6,201 nt of DNA from an uncultured Klebsiella sp. (GTDB lineage Bacteria > Pseudomonadota > Gammaproteobacteria > Enterobacterales > Enterobacteriaceae), in contig CABUCP010000212.1 in NCBI GenBank assembly GCA_902490055.1, positions 1 through 6,201 of the forward strand, in the 5' to 3' direction. Positions 1 through 6,201 of the stretch are shown here, piece after piece (position 1 is the first letter of the stretch; each line of letters starts with the position of its first letter). Under the pieces are notes generated by a model. It did not search any database. It was not told where the DNA came from and saw only the letters and a program-made list of their open reading frames with translations. The position numbers were made by a program, and so were the translations under genes.

Positions 1-66
1 AACGAATTTCATATTAATTAATCGTTTTTATTTACTAGATTTTGTTGATTCCTCCAGGAGATACAG
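1..66 (+). promoter_or_regulatory. sdaC leader with strong ribosome binding site (partial)
   Basis: This is the AT-rich untranslated region directly before sdaC; the window edge cuts it, so the main promoter may lie outside. The clear element is the Shine-Dalgarno AGGAG at 56-60, six bases before the ATG at 67, which fixes the sdaC start. In E. coli the sdaCB operon is under catabolite (CRP) control, but I see no convincing CRP palindrome in these 66 bases. AT-rich hexamers such as TATTAA (12-17) and TAGATT (36-41) could be -10 elements, but neither has a good -35 partner inside the window, so I do not call a promoter. Confidence 0.6.
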
Positions 67-1356
67 ATGGAAACCACACAAACCAGCACTATCGTTTCGG
101 GTGAATCCCGCAGCGGATGGCGCAAAACGGATACCATGTGGATGTTGGGCCTGTACGGCACAGCTATCGGCGCGGGCGTTTTGTTCCTGCCAATCAACGC
201 CGGCGTCGGCGGTATGATCCCACTAATCATCATGGCTATTCTGGCCTTCCCGATGACCTTCTTCGCACACCGCGGTATGACCCGCTTTGTGCTTTCCGGT
301 AAAAACCCGGGCGAAGACATCACCGAAGTTGTTGAAGAACACTTTGGCGTGGGCGCAGGTAAACTGATTACCCTGCTCTACTTCTTCGCAATCTACCCGA
401 TTCTGCTGGTTTATAGCGTGGCTATCACCAACACCGTCGAAAGCTTCATGGCGCACCAGCTGCACATGACGCCGCCGCCGCGCGCTATTCTGTCCCTGAT
501 TCTGATCGTCGGCATGATGACCATCGTTCGTTTCGGCGAGCAGATGATCGTGAAAGCGATGAGCATCCTGGTGTTCCCGTTCGTTATCGCGCTGATGATT
601 CTGGCCCTGTACCTGATCCCGCAGTGGAACGGTGCAGCGCTGGAAACCCTGTCGCTGAGCAGCGGCGCAGTTACCGGCAACGGCCTGCTGATGACCCTGT
701 GGCTGGCGATTCCGGTAATGGTCTTCTCCTTTAACCACTCGCCGATCATCTCCTCCTTCGCGGTCGCGAAGCGTGAAGAGTACGGCGAAGGCGCAGAGAA
801 AAAATGCTCCAGCATCCTGGCTCGCGCTCACATCATGATGGTGCTGACCGTTATGTTCTTCGTCTTCAGCTGCGTACTGAGCCTGTCTCCGGCAGACCTG
901 GCGGCGGCAAAAGATCAGAACATCTCGATTCTGTCTTACCTGGCGAACCACTTTAACGCACCGGTTATCGCCTGGATGGCGCCGATCATCGCGATGATTG
1001 CTATCACCAAATCCTTCCTCGGCCACTATCTGGGCGCTCGTGAAGGCTTCAACGGCATGGTGATTAAGTCTCTGCGCGGCAAAGGCAAAACCATCGAAAT
1101 CAACAAACTGAACAAGCTGACCGCGCTGTTTATGCTGGTCACCACCTGGATTGTGGCAACGCTGAACCCGAGCATCCTCGGCATGATCGAAACCCTGGGC
1201 GGCCCGATTATCGCGATGATTCTGTTCCTGATGCCGATGTACGCTATCCAGAAAGTTCCGGCCATGCGCAAATACAGCGGCCACATCAGCAACGTCTTCG
1301 TTGTGATTATGGGCCTGATTGCCATCTCCGCGATTTTCTACTCTCTGTTCAGCTAA
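67..1356 (+). CDS. sdaC: SdaC, L-serine:H+ symporter (HAAAP family)
   Basis: This inner-membrane permease takes up L-serine with protons and feeds the serine deaminase encoded next to it. The 429-residue product equals the E. coli SdaC length and matches it nearly throughout as I recall that sequence. After a hydrophilic N-terminus (about residues 1-22) I count eleven hydrophobic segments, roughly at 24-45, 48-67, 97-121, 138-156, 164-188, 202-228, 254-275, 300-320, 347-368, 371-389 and 403-428. This is the usual architecture of the SdaC/TdcC branch of the hydroxy/aromatic amino acid permeases. The glycine-rich GTAIGAG (31-37) in the first helix is typical of the unwound substrate-binding helix in this superfamily. 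The start is the ATG six bases after AGGAG. In E. coli the same protein is also known as DcrA, needed for infection by phages C1 and C6. TdcC is the nearest alternative, but the sequence and the adjacent sdaB favour SdaC. Confidence 0.97.
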   Translation: METTQTSTIVSGESRSGWRKTDTMWMLGLYGTAIGAGVLFLPINAGVGGMIPLIIMAILAFPMTFFAHRGMTRFVLSGKNPGEDITEVVEEHFGVGAGKLITLLYFFAIYPILLVYSVAITNTVESFMAHQLHMTPPPRAILSLILIVGMMTIVRFGEQMIVKAMSILVFPFVIALMILALYLIPQWNGAALETLSLSSGAVTGNGLLMTLWLAIPVMVFSFNHSPIISSFAVAKREEYGEGAEKKCSSILARAHIMMVLTVMFFVFSCVLSLSPADLAAAKDQNISILSYLANHFNAPVIAWMAPIIAMIAITKSFLGHYLGAREGFNGMVIKSLRGKGKTIEINKLNKLTALFMLVTTWIVATLNPSILGMIETLGGPIIAMILFLMPMYAIQKVPAMRKYSGHISNVFVVIMGLIAISAIFYSLFS

Positions 1357-1374
1357 TTCTGTAAAACTTCCCCT

Positions 1375-1400
1375 CGCGCCGCGTAACGGCGGCGCGCTTT
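1375..1400 (+). terminator. GC-rich hairpin between sdaC and sdaB, possible attenuator
   Basis: CGCGCCGC (1375-1382) and GCGGCGCG (1389-1396) form a perfect 8-bp all-GC stem with a 6-base loop. Only CTTT follows before the T run breaks. The stem is strong but the U tract is poor, so complete termination is unlikely. It lies 19 bases after the sdaC stop and 25 bases before the sdaB ATG. I infer partial attenuation, or a structure that blocks 3' exonucleases and lets sdaC mRNA accumulate above sdaB mRNA. Confidence 0.5.
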
Positions 1401-1421
1401 CCGACAGTACTGGAATACATC

Positions 1422-2789
1422 ATGATCAGCGTATTCGATATCTTCAAAATCGGCATTGGCCCTTCCAGCTCCCATACCGTTGGACCGATGAAAGCGGGCA
1501 AACAATTTACTGACGATCTGATTGCGCGCGGCCTGCTGGCCGACGTCAGCAAAGTCGTCGTCGACGTCTACGGCTCCTTGTCCCTGACCGGTAAAGGCCA
1601 CCATACCGATATCGCCATTATTATGGGGCTCGCCGGCAACCTGCCGGATACCGTCGACATCGACTCAATTCCTGGCTTTATTCAGGATGTTAATACCCAT
1701 GGCCGTCTGCTGTTGGCTAACGGCCAACACGAAGTCGAGTTCCCGGTCGATCAGTGCATGAATTTCCATGCCGACAATCTGTCGCTGCATGAAAACGGCA
1801 TGCGGATCACCGCGCTTAGCGGCGACAAGGTGCTCTACAGCCAGACCTACTACTCCATCGGCGGCGGTTTTATCGTTGATGAAGAGCACTTCGGCCTGAC
1901 GACCGAAGCGCCGGTTGCCGTACCTTATCCGTACAAAAACGCCGCCGACCTGCAGAAACACTGCAACGAAACCGGTCTGTCGCTCTCCGGCCTGATGATG
2001 CAGAACGAACTGGCGCTGCACAGCAAAGAAGAGCTGGAACAGCACTTCGCCGCGGTATGGGAAGTGATGAGCGCCGGTATTGAGCGCGGTATCACCACCG
2101 AAGGCGTACTGCCGGGCAAACTGCGCGTTCCGCGCCGTGCCGCCGCGCTGCGCCGCATGCTGGTAAGCCAGGACAACACCAACAGCGACCCGATGGCGGT
2201 AGTAGACTGGATTAACATGTTCGCGCTGGCGGTAAACGAAGAGAACGCCGCCGGCGGCCGCGTGGTCACCGCGCCAACTAACGGCGCCTGCGGTATCGTC
2301 CCGGCGGTACTGGCCTACTACGACAAGTTTATCCGTAAGGTGAACGCTAACTCCCTGGCCCGCTATATGCTGGTCGCCAGCGCTATTGGCTCACTGTATA
2401 AAATGAACGCCTCTATCTCCGGCGCTGAGGTCGGCTGCCAGGGCGAAGTCGGCGTGGCCTGCTCAATGGCGGCGGCCGGTCTGGCGGAGCTGCTGGGCGG
2501 TAGCCCGGCTCAAGTGTGCATCGCCGCGGAAATCGGTATGGAACATAACCTTGGCCTGACCTGCGACCCGGTTGCCGGCCAGGTGCAGGTACCGTGCATC
2601 GAGCGTAACGCTATCGCGGCGGTCAAAGCGGTTAACGCCGCGCGGATGGCCCTGCGCCGTACCAGCGAACCGCGCGTGTGCCTCGATAAGGTTATTGAGA
2701 CCATGTATGAAACGGGCAAAGACATGAACGCCAAATACCGCGAAACCTCTCGTGGCGGCCTGGCGATGAAAATCGTCGCCTGCGACTAA
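1422..2789 (+). CDS. sdaB: SdaB, L-serine ammonia-lyase (L-serine deaminase II), iron-sulfur type
   Basis: This cytoplasmic enzyme converts L-serine to pyruvate and ammonia with a [4Fe-4S] cluster rather than pyridoxal phosphate. The 455-residue product has the single-chain layout of the family: an N-terminal beta domain (about 3-160), starting with GIGPSSSHTVGPM (11-23), and a C-terminal alpha domain (about 185-450) with TNGACG around Cys290. Cys339, Cys381 and Cys392 are spaced 42 and 11 residues apart, the same spacing as the three cluster-ligand cysteines described for the Legionella enzyme, so the cluster site looks intact. A penultimate cysteine (Cys454) is present, as in relatives whose C-terminus reaches the active site. 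The start ATG has only a weak Shine-Dalgarno (TGGA, 1411-1414), but the N-terminus matches the family exactly. SdaA and TdcG are close paralogues; position behind sdaC and overall sequence point to SdaB. Confidence 0.97.
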   Translation: MISVFDIFKIGIGPSSSHTVGPMKAGKQFTDDLIARGLLADVSKVVVDVYGSLSLTGKGHHTDIAIIMGLAGNLPDTVDIDSIPGFIQDVNTHGRLLLANGQHEVEFPVDQCMNFHADNLSLHENGMRITALSGDKVLYSQTYYSIGGGFIVDEEHFGLTTEAPVAVPYPYKNAADLQKHCNETGLSLSGLMMQNELALHSKEELEQHFAAVWEVMSAGIERGITTEGVLPGKLRVPRRAAALRRMLVSQDNTNSDPMAVVDWINMFALAVNEENAAGGRVVTAPTNGACGIVPAVLAYYDKFIRKVNANSLARYMLVASAIGSLYKMNASISGAEVGCQGEVGVACSMAAAGLAELLGGSPAQVCIAAEIGMEHNLGLTCDPVAGQVQVPCIERNAIAAVKAVNAARMALRRTSEPRVCLDKVIETMYETGKDMNAKYRETSRGGLAMKIVACD

Positions 2790-2795
2790 CGCCTC

Positions 2796-2825
2796 TGGCC
2801 CGGCATGCTTCGGCATGTCGGGCCA
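2796..2825 (+). terminator. Stable UUCG stem-loop after sdaB
   Basis: The arms TGGCCCGGCATGC (2796-2808) and GCATGTCGGGCCA (2813-2825) pair over 13 bp, with one G-U wobble (2803 with 2818). They close a TTCG loop (2809-2812) flanked by C and G, the extra-stable cUUCGg tetraloop. It begins 6 bases after the sdaB stop. No T run follows on either strand, so it is not a classical intrinsic terminator. More likely roles are 3'-end protection of the sdaCB transcript or a pause before Rho-dependent termination. Structure: seen directly. Role: inferred. Confidence 0.55.
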
Positions 2826-2929
2826 ACTCCCTCACGAACCGAAACTAATCTGCGAGCCTGATTCCCGATTTTCCCCGTGCCGATAGCCTCATTTCGCCGC
2901 CGATGTTACCCTTAAGCCCGGAGAATAAA

Positions 2930-2944
2930 GGGAGGTATCTTGTG
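2930..2944 (+). promoter_or_regulatory. Ribosome binding site that sets the GTG start of xni
   Basis: GGGAGG at 2930-2935 lies six bases before GTG (2942-2944), an ideal arrangement. The same frame is open further upstream to an ATG at 2903, but that codon has no Shine-Dalgarno and would add 13 residues not found in the Xni family. Reading from GTG gives the N-terminus [12 protein letters not shown], as in E. coli Xni. Confidence 0.85.
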
Positions 2945-3700
2945 GCTGTTCATCTGTTAATCGTCGACGCGCTCAATCTGATCCGCCGCATTCACGCGGT
3001 ACAGGGTTCACCCTGCGCGGATACCTGCCTGCACGCTTTACAACAGCTGATCGTCCACAGCCAGCCGACCCACGCCGTGGCGGTGTTCGACGACGAAGAC
3101 CGCGCCCACGGCTGGCGTCACCAGCGTCTGCCGGAATATAAAGCCGGGCGCGCGCCGATGCCGGAAACGCTGGAAGCGGAAATGCCGGCGCTGCGAACGG
3201 CCTTCGAACAGCGCGGTATCCGCTGCTGGGCCCTGCCCGGCAGCGAAGCGGACGATCTGGCGGCGACGCTCGCCGTCAAAGTTGCCCAGGCCGGACATCA
3301 GGCCACCATCGTCTCGACGGATAAAGGCTACTGTCAGCTACTATCACCCACCATCCGCATCCGCGATTATTTCCAAAAACGCTGGCTTGACGCGCCGTTC
3401 ATCGCCAATGAGTTCGGCGTTACCCCGGAACAGCTGCCGGATTACTGGGGGCTGGCGGGGATTAGCAGCTCTAAAGTCCCGGGCGTTGCCGGCATTGGGC
3501 CAAAAAGCGCTGCGCAGCTGTTAACCGATTTTCAGGATTTAGAAGGGATTTATGCGCGGCTGGTAGAGGTGCCGGAGAAATGGCGCAAGAAGTTGGAAGA
3601 ACATAAAGAGATGGCTTTCACCTGCCGGGAAATTGCCCGCCTGCAAACGGATTTACAGCTGGATGGCAACCTACAGCAGCTGCGGTTGCCATCCGCTTAA
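2942..3700 (+). CDS. xni: Xni (ExoIX), flap endonuclease-like protein
   Basis: This cytoplasmic structure-specific nuclease resembles the 5'-nuclease domain of DNA polymerase I and may act on flap DNA. The product is 252 residues, about the E. coli Xni length (251). Acidic metal-site residues of the FEN fold are visible: Asp9, Asp50, the SEADD cluster (Glu102, Asp104, Asp105) and Asp127 in STDKG. The H3TH DNA-binding element follows in [12 protein letters not shown] (starting at 179). Where PolA has the second aspartate of DKD, this protein has Gly129, and the SDN aspartate region preceding IPGV is SSSK (175-178). The second metal site is therefore depleted, a known trait of ExoIX. The gene follows sdaB by 152 nt on the same strand and may be cotranscribed by readthrough or have its own promoter; I see no clear one. 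It converges with rlmM. Confidence 0.94.
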   Translation: MAVHLLIVDALNLIRRIHAVQGSPCADTCLHALQQLIVHSQPTHAVAVFDDEDRAHGWRHQRLPEYKAGRAPMPETLEAEMPALRTAFEQRGIRCWALPGSEADDLAATLAVKVAQAGHQATIVSTDKGYCQLLSPTIRIRDYFQKRWLDAPFIANEFGVTPEQLPDYWGLAGISSSKVPGVAGIGPKSAAQLLTDFQDLEGIYARLVEVPEKWRKKLEEHKEMAFTCREIARLQTDLQLDGNLQQLRLPSA

Positions 3701-3707
3701 ACCTGGA

Positions 3708-3736
3708 CCCCGGCGAGGCGCTTGCGTATACCGGGG
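3708..3736. repeat. REP-like palindrome between convergent xni and rlmM
   Basis: CCCCGG (3708-3713) and CCGGGG (3731-3736) are inverted repeats around a 17-base centre containing GCGCTTGCG, which can itself form a weak inner stem. The outline, GC arms around a GCGC-type core, resembles REP elements common between convergent enterobacterial genes. There is no T run on either side. A single copy in one window cannot prove repeat membership. It could mark the shared 3' boundary of the xni and rlmM transcripts. Confidence 0.35.
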
Positions 3737-3751
3737 CGCATCGAAGGCCGA

Positions 3752-4852
3752 TTAGCGCTCGTCGCGGCGGCCGCCGACCGCCGCCCACAGGCGGCGCACG
3801 TGTACGGTTACTTCTTCACGGTCGTGGTACAGTTGACGAGCCTGAATCTGCGCGTTAATACCGTGCTCATCAAGCTGCGCCTGGATGTAGGCCAGATTTT
3901 GCGATACCTCTTCATAGCGCTTTTTCATCGGCAGCTTAAGGTTGAAGATGGTTTCGCGGCACCAGCCGTTCACCAGCCACTGCGCCATTAGCGCCGCGAC
4001 TTTCGCCGGTTTTTCCACCATATCGCACACCATCCACGAGATGTTGTTGCGGGTCGGGCGATAGCGGAAGCCATCTTCACGCAGCCAGGTCACCTGCCCG
4101 GTATCCATCAGGCTTTGCGCCATCGGGCCGTTATCGACAGAAGAAACCCACATGTTGCGCTTCACCAGCTGATAGGTCCAGCCGCCCGGACAGGCGCCGA
4201 GATCCACCGCGTACATACCGTTCGCCAGGCGTTCATCCCATTCATCTGCCGGGATAAAGACGTGGAATGCCTCTTCCAGCTTCAGGGTTGAACGGCTTGG
4301 CGCATCGGAAGGAAACTTCAGGCGCGGGATCCCCATATAGAACGGCGAGTTGTTATTGCTAAAGGAATAGCCGGTATAGCAGCAGCCAGGGGCAATAAAG
4401 AACACATGCACAACCGGGCGCTTCGGCGTTTCGTAGTTGGTCAGCACGCCGACTTCACGCAGCGCCGCGCGCAGCGGCACCGTGAACTTGCGGCAGAACT
4501 TCATCAGCTCTTTGCTTTCGTTGGTATCCGCAACCTCGACGCGCAGATCGCCGCCCTTTTCCACCACGCCCTGCAGCATGCCGACGATTGGCGTAATGCG
4601 GTCTTCCGGCGGCAGGTCGCGCAGCAGTTCGCCGACGACGAACATCTGGCGGGCAAAAATCAGCGAGCTGAACGGCAAATCACGCACCAGTTTCTCGCCA
4701 TCGCCCTGCTGATAACACTCAAAAATCACATAGCCGGAGTCATCTTTGACTCGGGCAAAACCAAATACCTCAAGGCGGGCCGCCTTATCGGTAATTTCTG
4801 CTGCGCACTCTTTCTCAAACCCGGGGCGACAATAGAGGACAACCTTATTCAT
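3752..4852 (-). CDS. rlmM: RlmM, 23S rRNA (cytidine-2498 2'-O)-methyltransferase
   Basis: RlmM uses S-adenosylmethionine to 2'-O-methylate C2498 in the peptidyl transferase region of 23S rRNA, acting before the large subunit is complete. The product is 366 residues, the E. coli length. The N-terminal part is the THUMP-type RNA-binding region; the C-terminal half is a Rossmann-fold methyltransferase. The SAM site is intact: [11 protein letters not shown] with Cys221-Gly224, plus Ser188, Asp240, Asp260 and Asp277; the catalytic Lys306 lies in NLKLPMKK. The frame extends two codons upstream to a TTG at 4858, but the ATG at 4852 has AAGGG (4861-4865) eight bases before it and gives the family N-terminus [16 protein letters not shown]. 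The start overlaps the ygdD stop by 8 nt, suggesting translational coupling and one transcript. Confidence 0.96.
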   Translation of the reverse strand: MNKVVLYCRPGFEKECAAEITDKAARLEVFGFARVKDDSGYVIFECYQQGDGEKLVRDLPFSSLIFARQMFVVGELLRDLPPEDRITPIVGMLQGVVEKGGDLRVEVADTNESKELMKFCRKFTVPLRAALREVGVLTNYETPKRPVVHVFFIAPGCCYTGYSFSNNNSPFYMGIPRLKFPSDAPSRSTLKLEEAFHVFIPADEWDERLANGMYAVDLGACPGGWTYQLVKRNMWVSSVDNGPMAQSLMDTGQVTWLREDGFRYRPTRNNISWMVCDMVEKPAKVAALMAQWLVNGWCRETIFNLKLPMKKRYEEVSQNLAYIQAQLDEHGINAQIQARQLYHDREEVTVHVRRLWAAVGGRRDER

Positions 4853-5240
4853 GAACAACGCCCTTACGTTTCAGACGAATTGCACCAATTAACATTAATA
4901 CCCAACCGGCGAGGAAGCTGACGCCGCCCACCGGGGTAACGAACGCCCACAGGCGTAAATGCGACAGCGCCAGGCAATATAAGCTGCCGCTGAACAACAC
5001 GGTTCCCAGCGCCAGAAACACGCTGCTCCAGTAAAACCAGATGCTAATCCGCCGCTGCATCGCGACGGAAAGGCCGAGGATAGCCAGCGTATGAAACGCC
5101 TGATACTCAAGGCCGGTATGGATCCAGGCCATTTCGGCCGCACCCAGCGATTTACTTAATACGTGAGCGCCAAAGGCGCCGAGAGCCACAAAGATAAAGC
5201 CGCTCACGGCGGCAAAAATCAGCATAAAACGGCTGGTCAT
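4845..5240 (-). CDS. ygdD: YgdD, DUF423 (UPF0382) inner-membrane protein
   Basis: This small membrane protein of unknown function has 131 residues, the same as E. coli YgdD and very similar throughout. Four hydrophobic segments are visible at about 6-26, 45-62, 68-92 and 97-121. The first ends in the GAFGAH motif (21-26) typical of DUF423, and the conserved [11 protein letters not shown] stretch opens the second. The C-terminus is basic (LKRKG), suggesting a cytoplasmic tail. The ATG at 5240 follows AGGG (5248-5251) by seven bases. It lies 43 nt downstream of gcvA without an evident terminator and overlaps rlmM by 8 nt, so gcvA-ygdD-rlmM probably share a transcript. Nothing in the sequence reveals its role. 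Confidence 0.93.
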   Translation of the reverse strand: MTSRFMLIFAAVSGFIFVALGAFGAHVLSKSLGAAEMAWIHTGLEYQAFHTLAILGLSVAMQRRISIWFYWSSVFLALGTVLFSGSLYCLALSHLRLWAFVTPVGGVSFLAGWVLMLIGAIRLKRKGVVHE

Positions 5241-5283
5241 GTTAATACCCTACAAAGTCAGTTAACGCCTGCTCATCAGGCCG

Positions 5284-6201
5284 TTATTGTTCGTAACGAA
5301 AGCGGAATTTTTCTTGTTCGCTTGCCGCCTTCGCTAAAATCCACTGGCGGAAAGCGGCTATTTTACCCAGTTCAGCCTGACTGTCATGACAAACAAGATA
5401 AAACGCGTTCTTACTGACCAGAACATCATTAAACGGGCAGACTAAACGGCCTGCTTCAATTTCGGACTGAGCCATTACGTTGTTGGCCAGCGCGACGCCT
5501 TGTCCATGGATTGCCGCCTGCAGCACCATCGCGCTGTGGCTGAAGATCGGTCCCTGTTGCACATTAATATGGTTTAGACCCAACTGCCGGGTATAAGTTT
5601 GCCAGTCGCGGCGGGAAGCATCATGTAACAGCGTATGTTGCGCCAGATCGGCAGGCGTTTTCAACGCTTTGTCGCCGGTTAATAGCAACGGCGAGCAAAC
5701 GGGCAGCAAATATTCGGCGTACAGTTTTTCAACACGCAGCCCCGGCCAGTTACCGCGGCCATAGAAAATCGCCACGTCGACGTCATCGGCTAGTTTATCT
5801 TCCTGACGGTCAACCGCCTGGATGCGGACGTCGATTCCCGGATAAGCTGAGTTAAAGCTTGATAGTCTCGGCACCAGCCACTGAATGGCGAAACTGGGCA
5901 ATAAACTTACCGTTAGCGCCCCTTTCGCGCTGCGGGCCTGCAGTTTACGCGTGGCTTCAGTGAGCTGCGAAAAAATCTCTTTAATATCCTGAAAATAGCT
6001 TTGACCTTCTTCCGTTAACAGCAGCGAACGATTGCGTCGACGAAACAGCTTCAGGCCAAGAAAGTCCTCTAGTGACTTGATTTGGTGACTTACTGCGGCC
6101 TGCGTCACAAAAAGCTCATCGGCTGCGCGAGTGAAGCTCAGGTGACGGGCGGCTGCATCAAAAACACGTAATGCATTAAGAGGTGGTAATCGCTTCGACA
6201 T
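5284..6201 (-). CDS. gcvA: GcvA, LysR-type regulator of glycine cleavage
   Basis: In E. coli, GcvA activates the gcvTHP glycine cleavage operon when glycine is plentiful, represses it with GcvR when purines are available, and activates the divergent sRNA gene gcvB. The 305-residue product is full length: the ATG occupies the last three bases of the window, so its Shine-Dalgarno and promoter are not visible. Residues 6-63 form the LysR winged helix-turn-helix, with the helix pair around SFTRAADELFVTQAAVSHQI (22-41). A linker helix (about 64-92) leads to the two-lobe effector domain (about 93-300), ending FRFRYEQ as in E. coli. The start is supported by the match to the family N-terminus MSKRLPPLNALRVFDAAARH, not by a ribosome binding site. 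Family members are many, but sequence and the ygdD-rlmM neighbourhood make GcvA secure. Confidence 0.96.
   Translation of the reverse strand: MSKRLPPLNALRVFDAAARHLSFTRAADELFVTQAAVSHQIKSLEDFLGLKLFRRRNRSLLLTEEGQSYFQDIKEIFSQLTEATRKLQARSAKGALTVSLLPSFAIQWLVPRLSSFNSAYPGIDVRIQAVDRQEDKLADDVDVAIFYGRGNWPGLRVEKLYAEYLLPVCSPLLLTGDKALKTPADLAQHTLLHDASRRDWQTYTRQLGLNHINVQQGPIFSHSAMVLQAAIHGQGVALANNVMAQSEIEAGRLVCPFNDVLVSKNAFYLVCHDSQAELGKIAAFRQWILAKAASEQEKFRFRYEQ

Noticed and set aside
1..66. CRP site or sigma-70 promoter for sdaC
   Set aside because: No TGTGA-N6-TCACA-like palindrome and no convincing -35/-10 pair is visible within the truncated leader.
223..1284. 353-codon open frame on the minus strand inside sdaC
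   Set aside because: It is antisense to a well-conserved gene, and its product is dominated by His, Gln, Asp and Arg with no fold or motif, as expected from the reverse complement of hydrophobic membrane-protein codons.
1665..2045. 126-codon minus-strand open frame in sdaB
   Set aside because: It is a shadow of conserved sdaB codons with no recognisable domain and no separate expression signals.
2903..2941. N-terminal extension of xni from ATG 2903
   Set aside because: There is no Shine-Dalgarno before it, the 13 extra residues are not in the family, and GTG 2942 has an ideal GGGAGG.
4853..4858. Two-codon extension of rlmM from TTG 4858
   Set aside because: ATG 4852 has well-spaced AAGGG and yields the exact family N-terminus; the TTG would sit only two bases from that Shine-Dalgarno.
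4406..4921. 171-codon plus-strand open frame over rlmM and the end of ygdD
   Set aside because: It runs antisense across two conserved genes, has no ribosome binding site that I can see, and gives a low-complexity His/Gln/Arg-rich product.
5268..5280. Small inverted repeat CCTG-CAGG between gcvA and ygdD as a terminator
   Set aside because: A 4-bp stem without a T run is too weak to call; the short spacing favours readthrough.

Overview
This window is an ordinary chromosomal core segment from a member of the Enterobacteriaceae. All six genes are recognisable from their translated sequence as close relatives of E. coli genes, with family-typical lengths, intact start and stop codons and no frameshifts. 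The fairly GC-rich coding sequence and the gene order would fit Klebsiella, Raoultella, Enterobacter or a relative; I cannot fix the genus without a search.

Layout. Positions 1-66 are the AT-rich leader of sdaC, cut by the window edge. sdaC (67-1356, +) encodes a serine:proton symporter. After a 65-nt gap holding a strong GC-rich hairpin comes sdaB (1422-2789, +), an iron-sulfur L-serine deaminase; together they form the sdaCB serine-catabolic operon. A 152-nt gap with a 13-bp stem closed by a UUCG loop leads to xni (2942-3700, +), an ExoIX-type flap endonuclease that starts at a GTG behind a strong ribosome binding site. xni converges on a minus-strand cluster, with 51 nt between them that hold a small REP-like palindrome. 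Read in transcription order from the right edge, the minus-strand genes are gcvA (6201-5284, LysR regulator of the glycine cleavage system), ygdD (5240-4845, small DUF423 membrane protein) and rlmM (4852-3752, 23S rRNA 2'-O-methyltransferase). The rlmM start overlaps the ygdD stop by 8 nt.

How the genes relate. SdaC imports L-serine and SdaB deaminates it to pyruvate and ammonia. GcvA controls glycine cleavage and, in E. coli, the sRNA gene gcvB, which lies divergently just upstream of gcvA and so just outside this window. Serine and one-carbon metabolism therefore sit at both ends, with housekeeping DNA and RNA enzymes (Xni, RlmM) between.

Novelty. I found no undescribed system, mobile element, CRISPR array or RNA gene. 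The points most worth a second look are the direct xni/rlmM junction (E. coli K-12 carries the fucose gene cluster there), the three intergenic hairpins, a CA-rich stretch at the start of sdaC that could be a GcvB target, and the reduced metal site of Xni. No gene-free stretch exceeds 300 bases.
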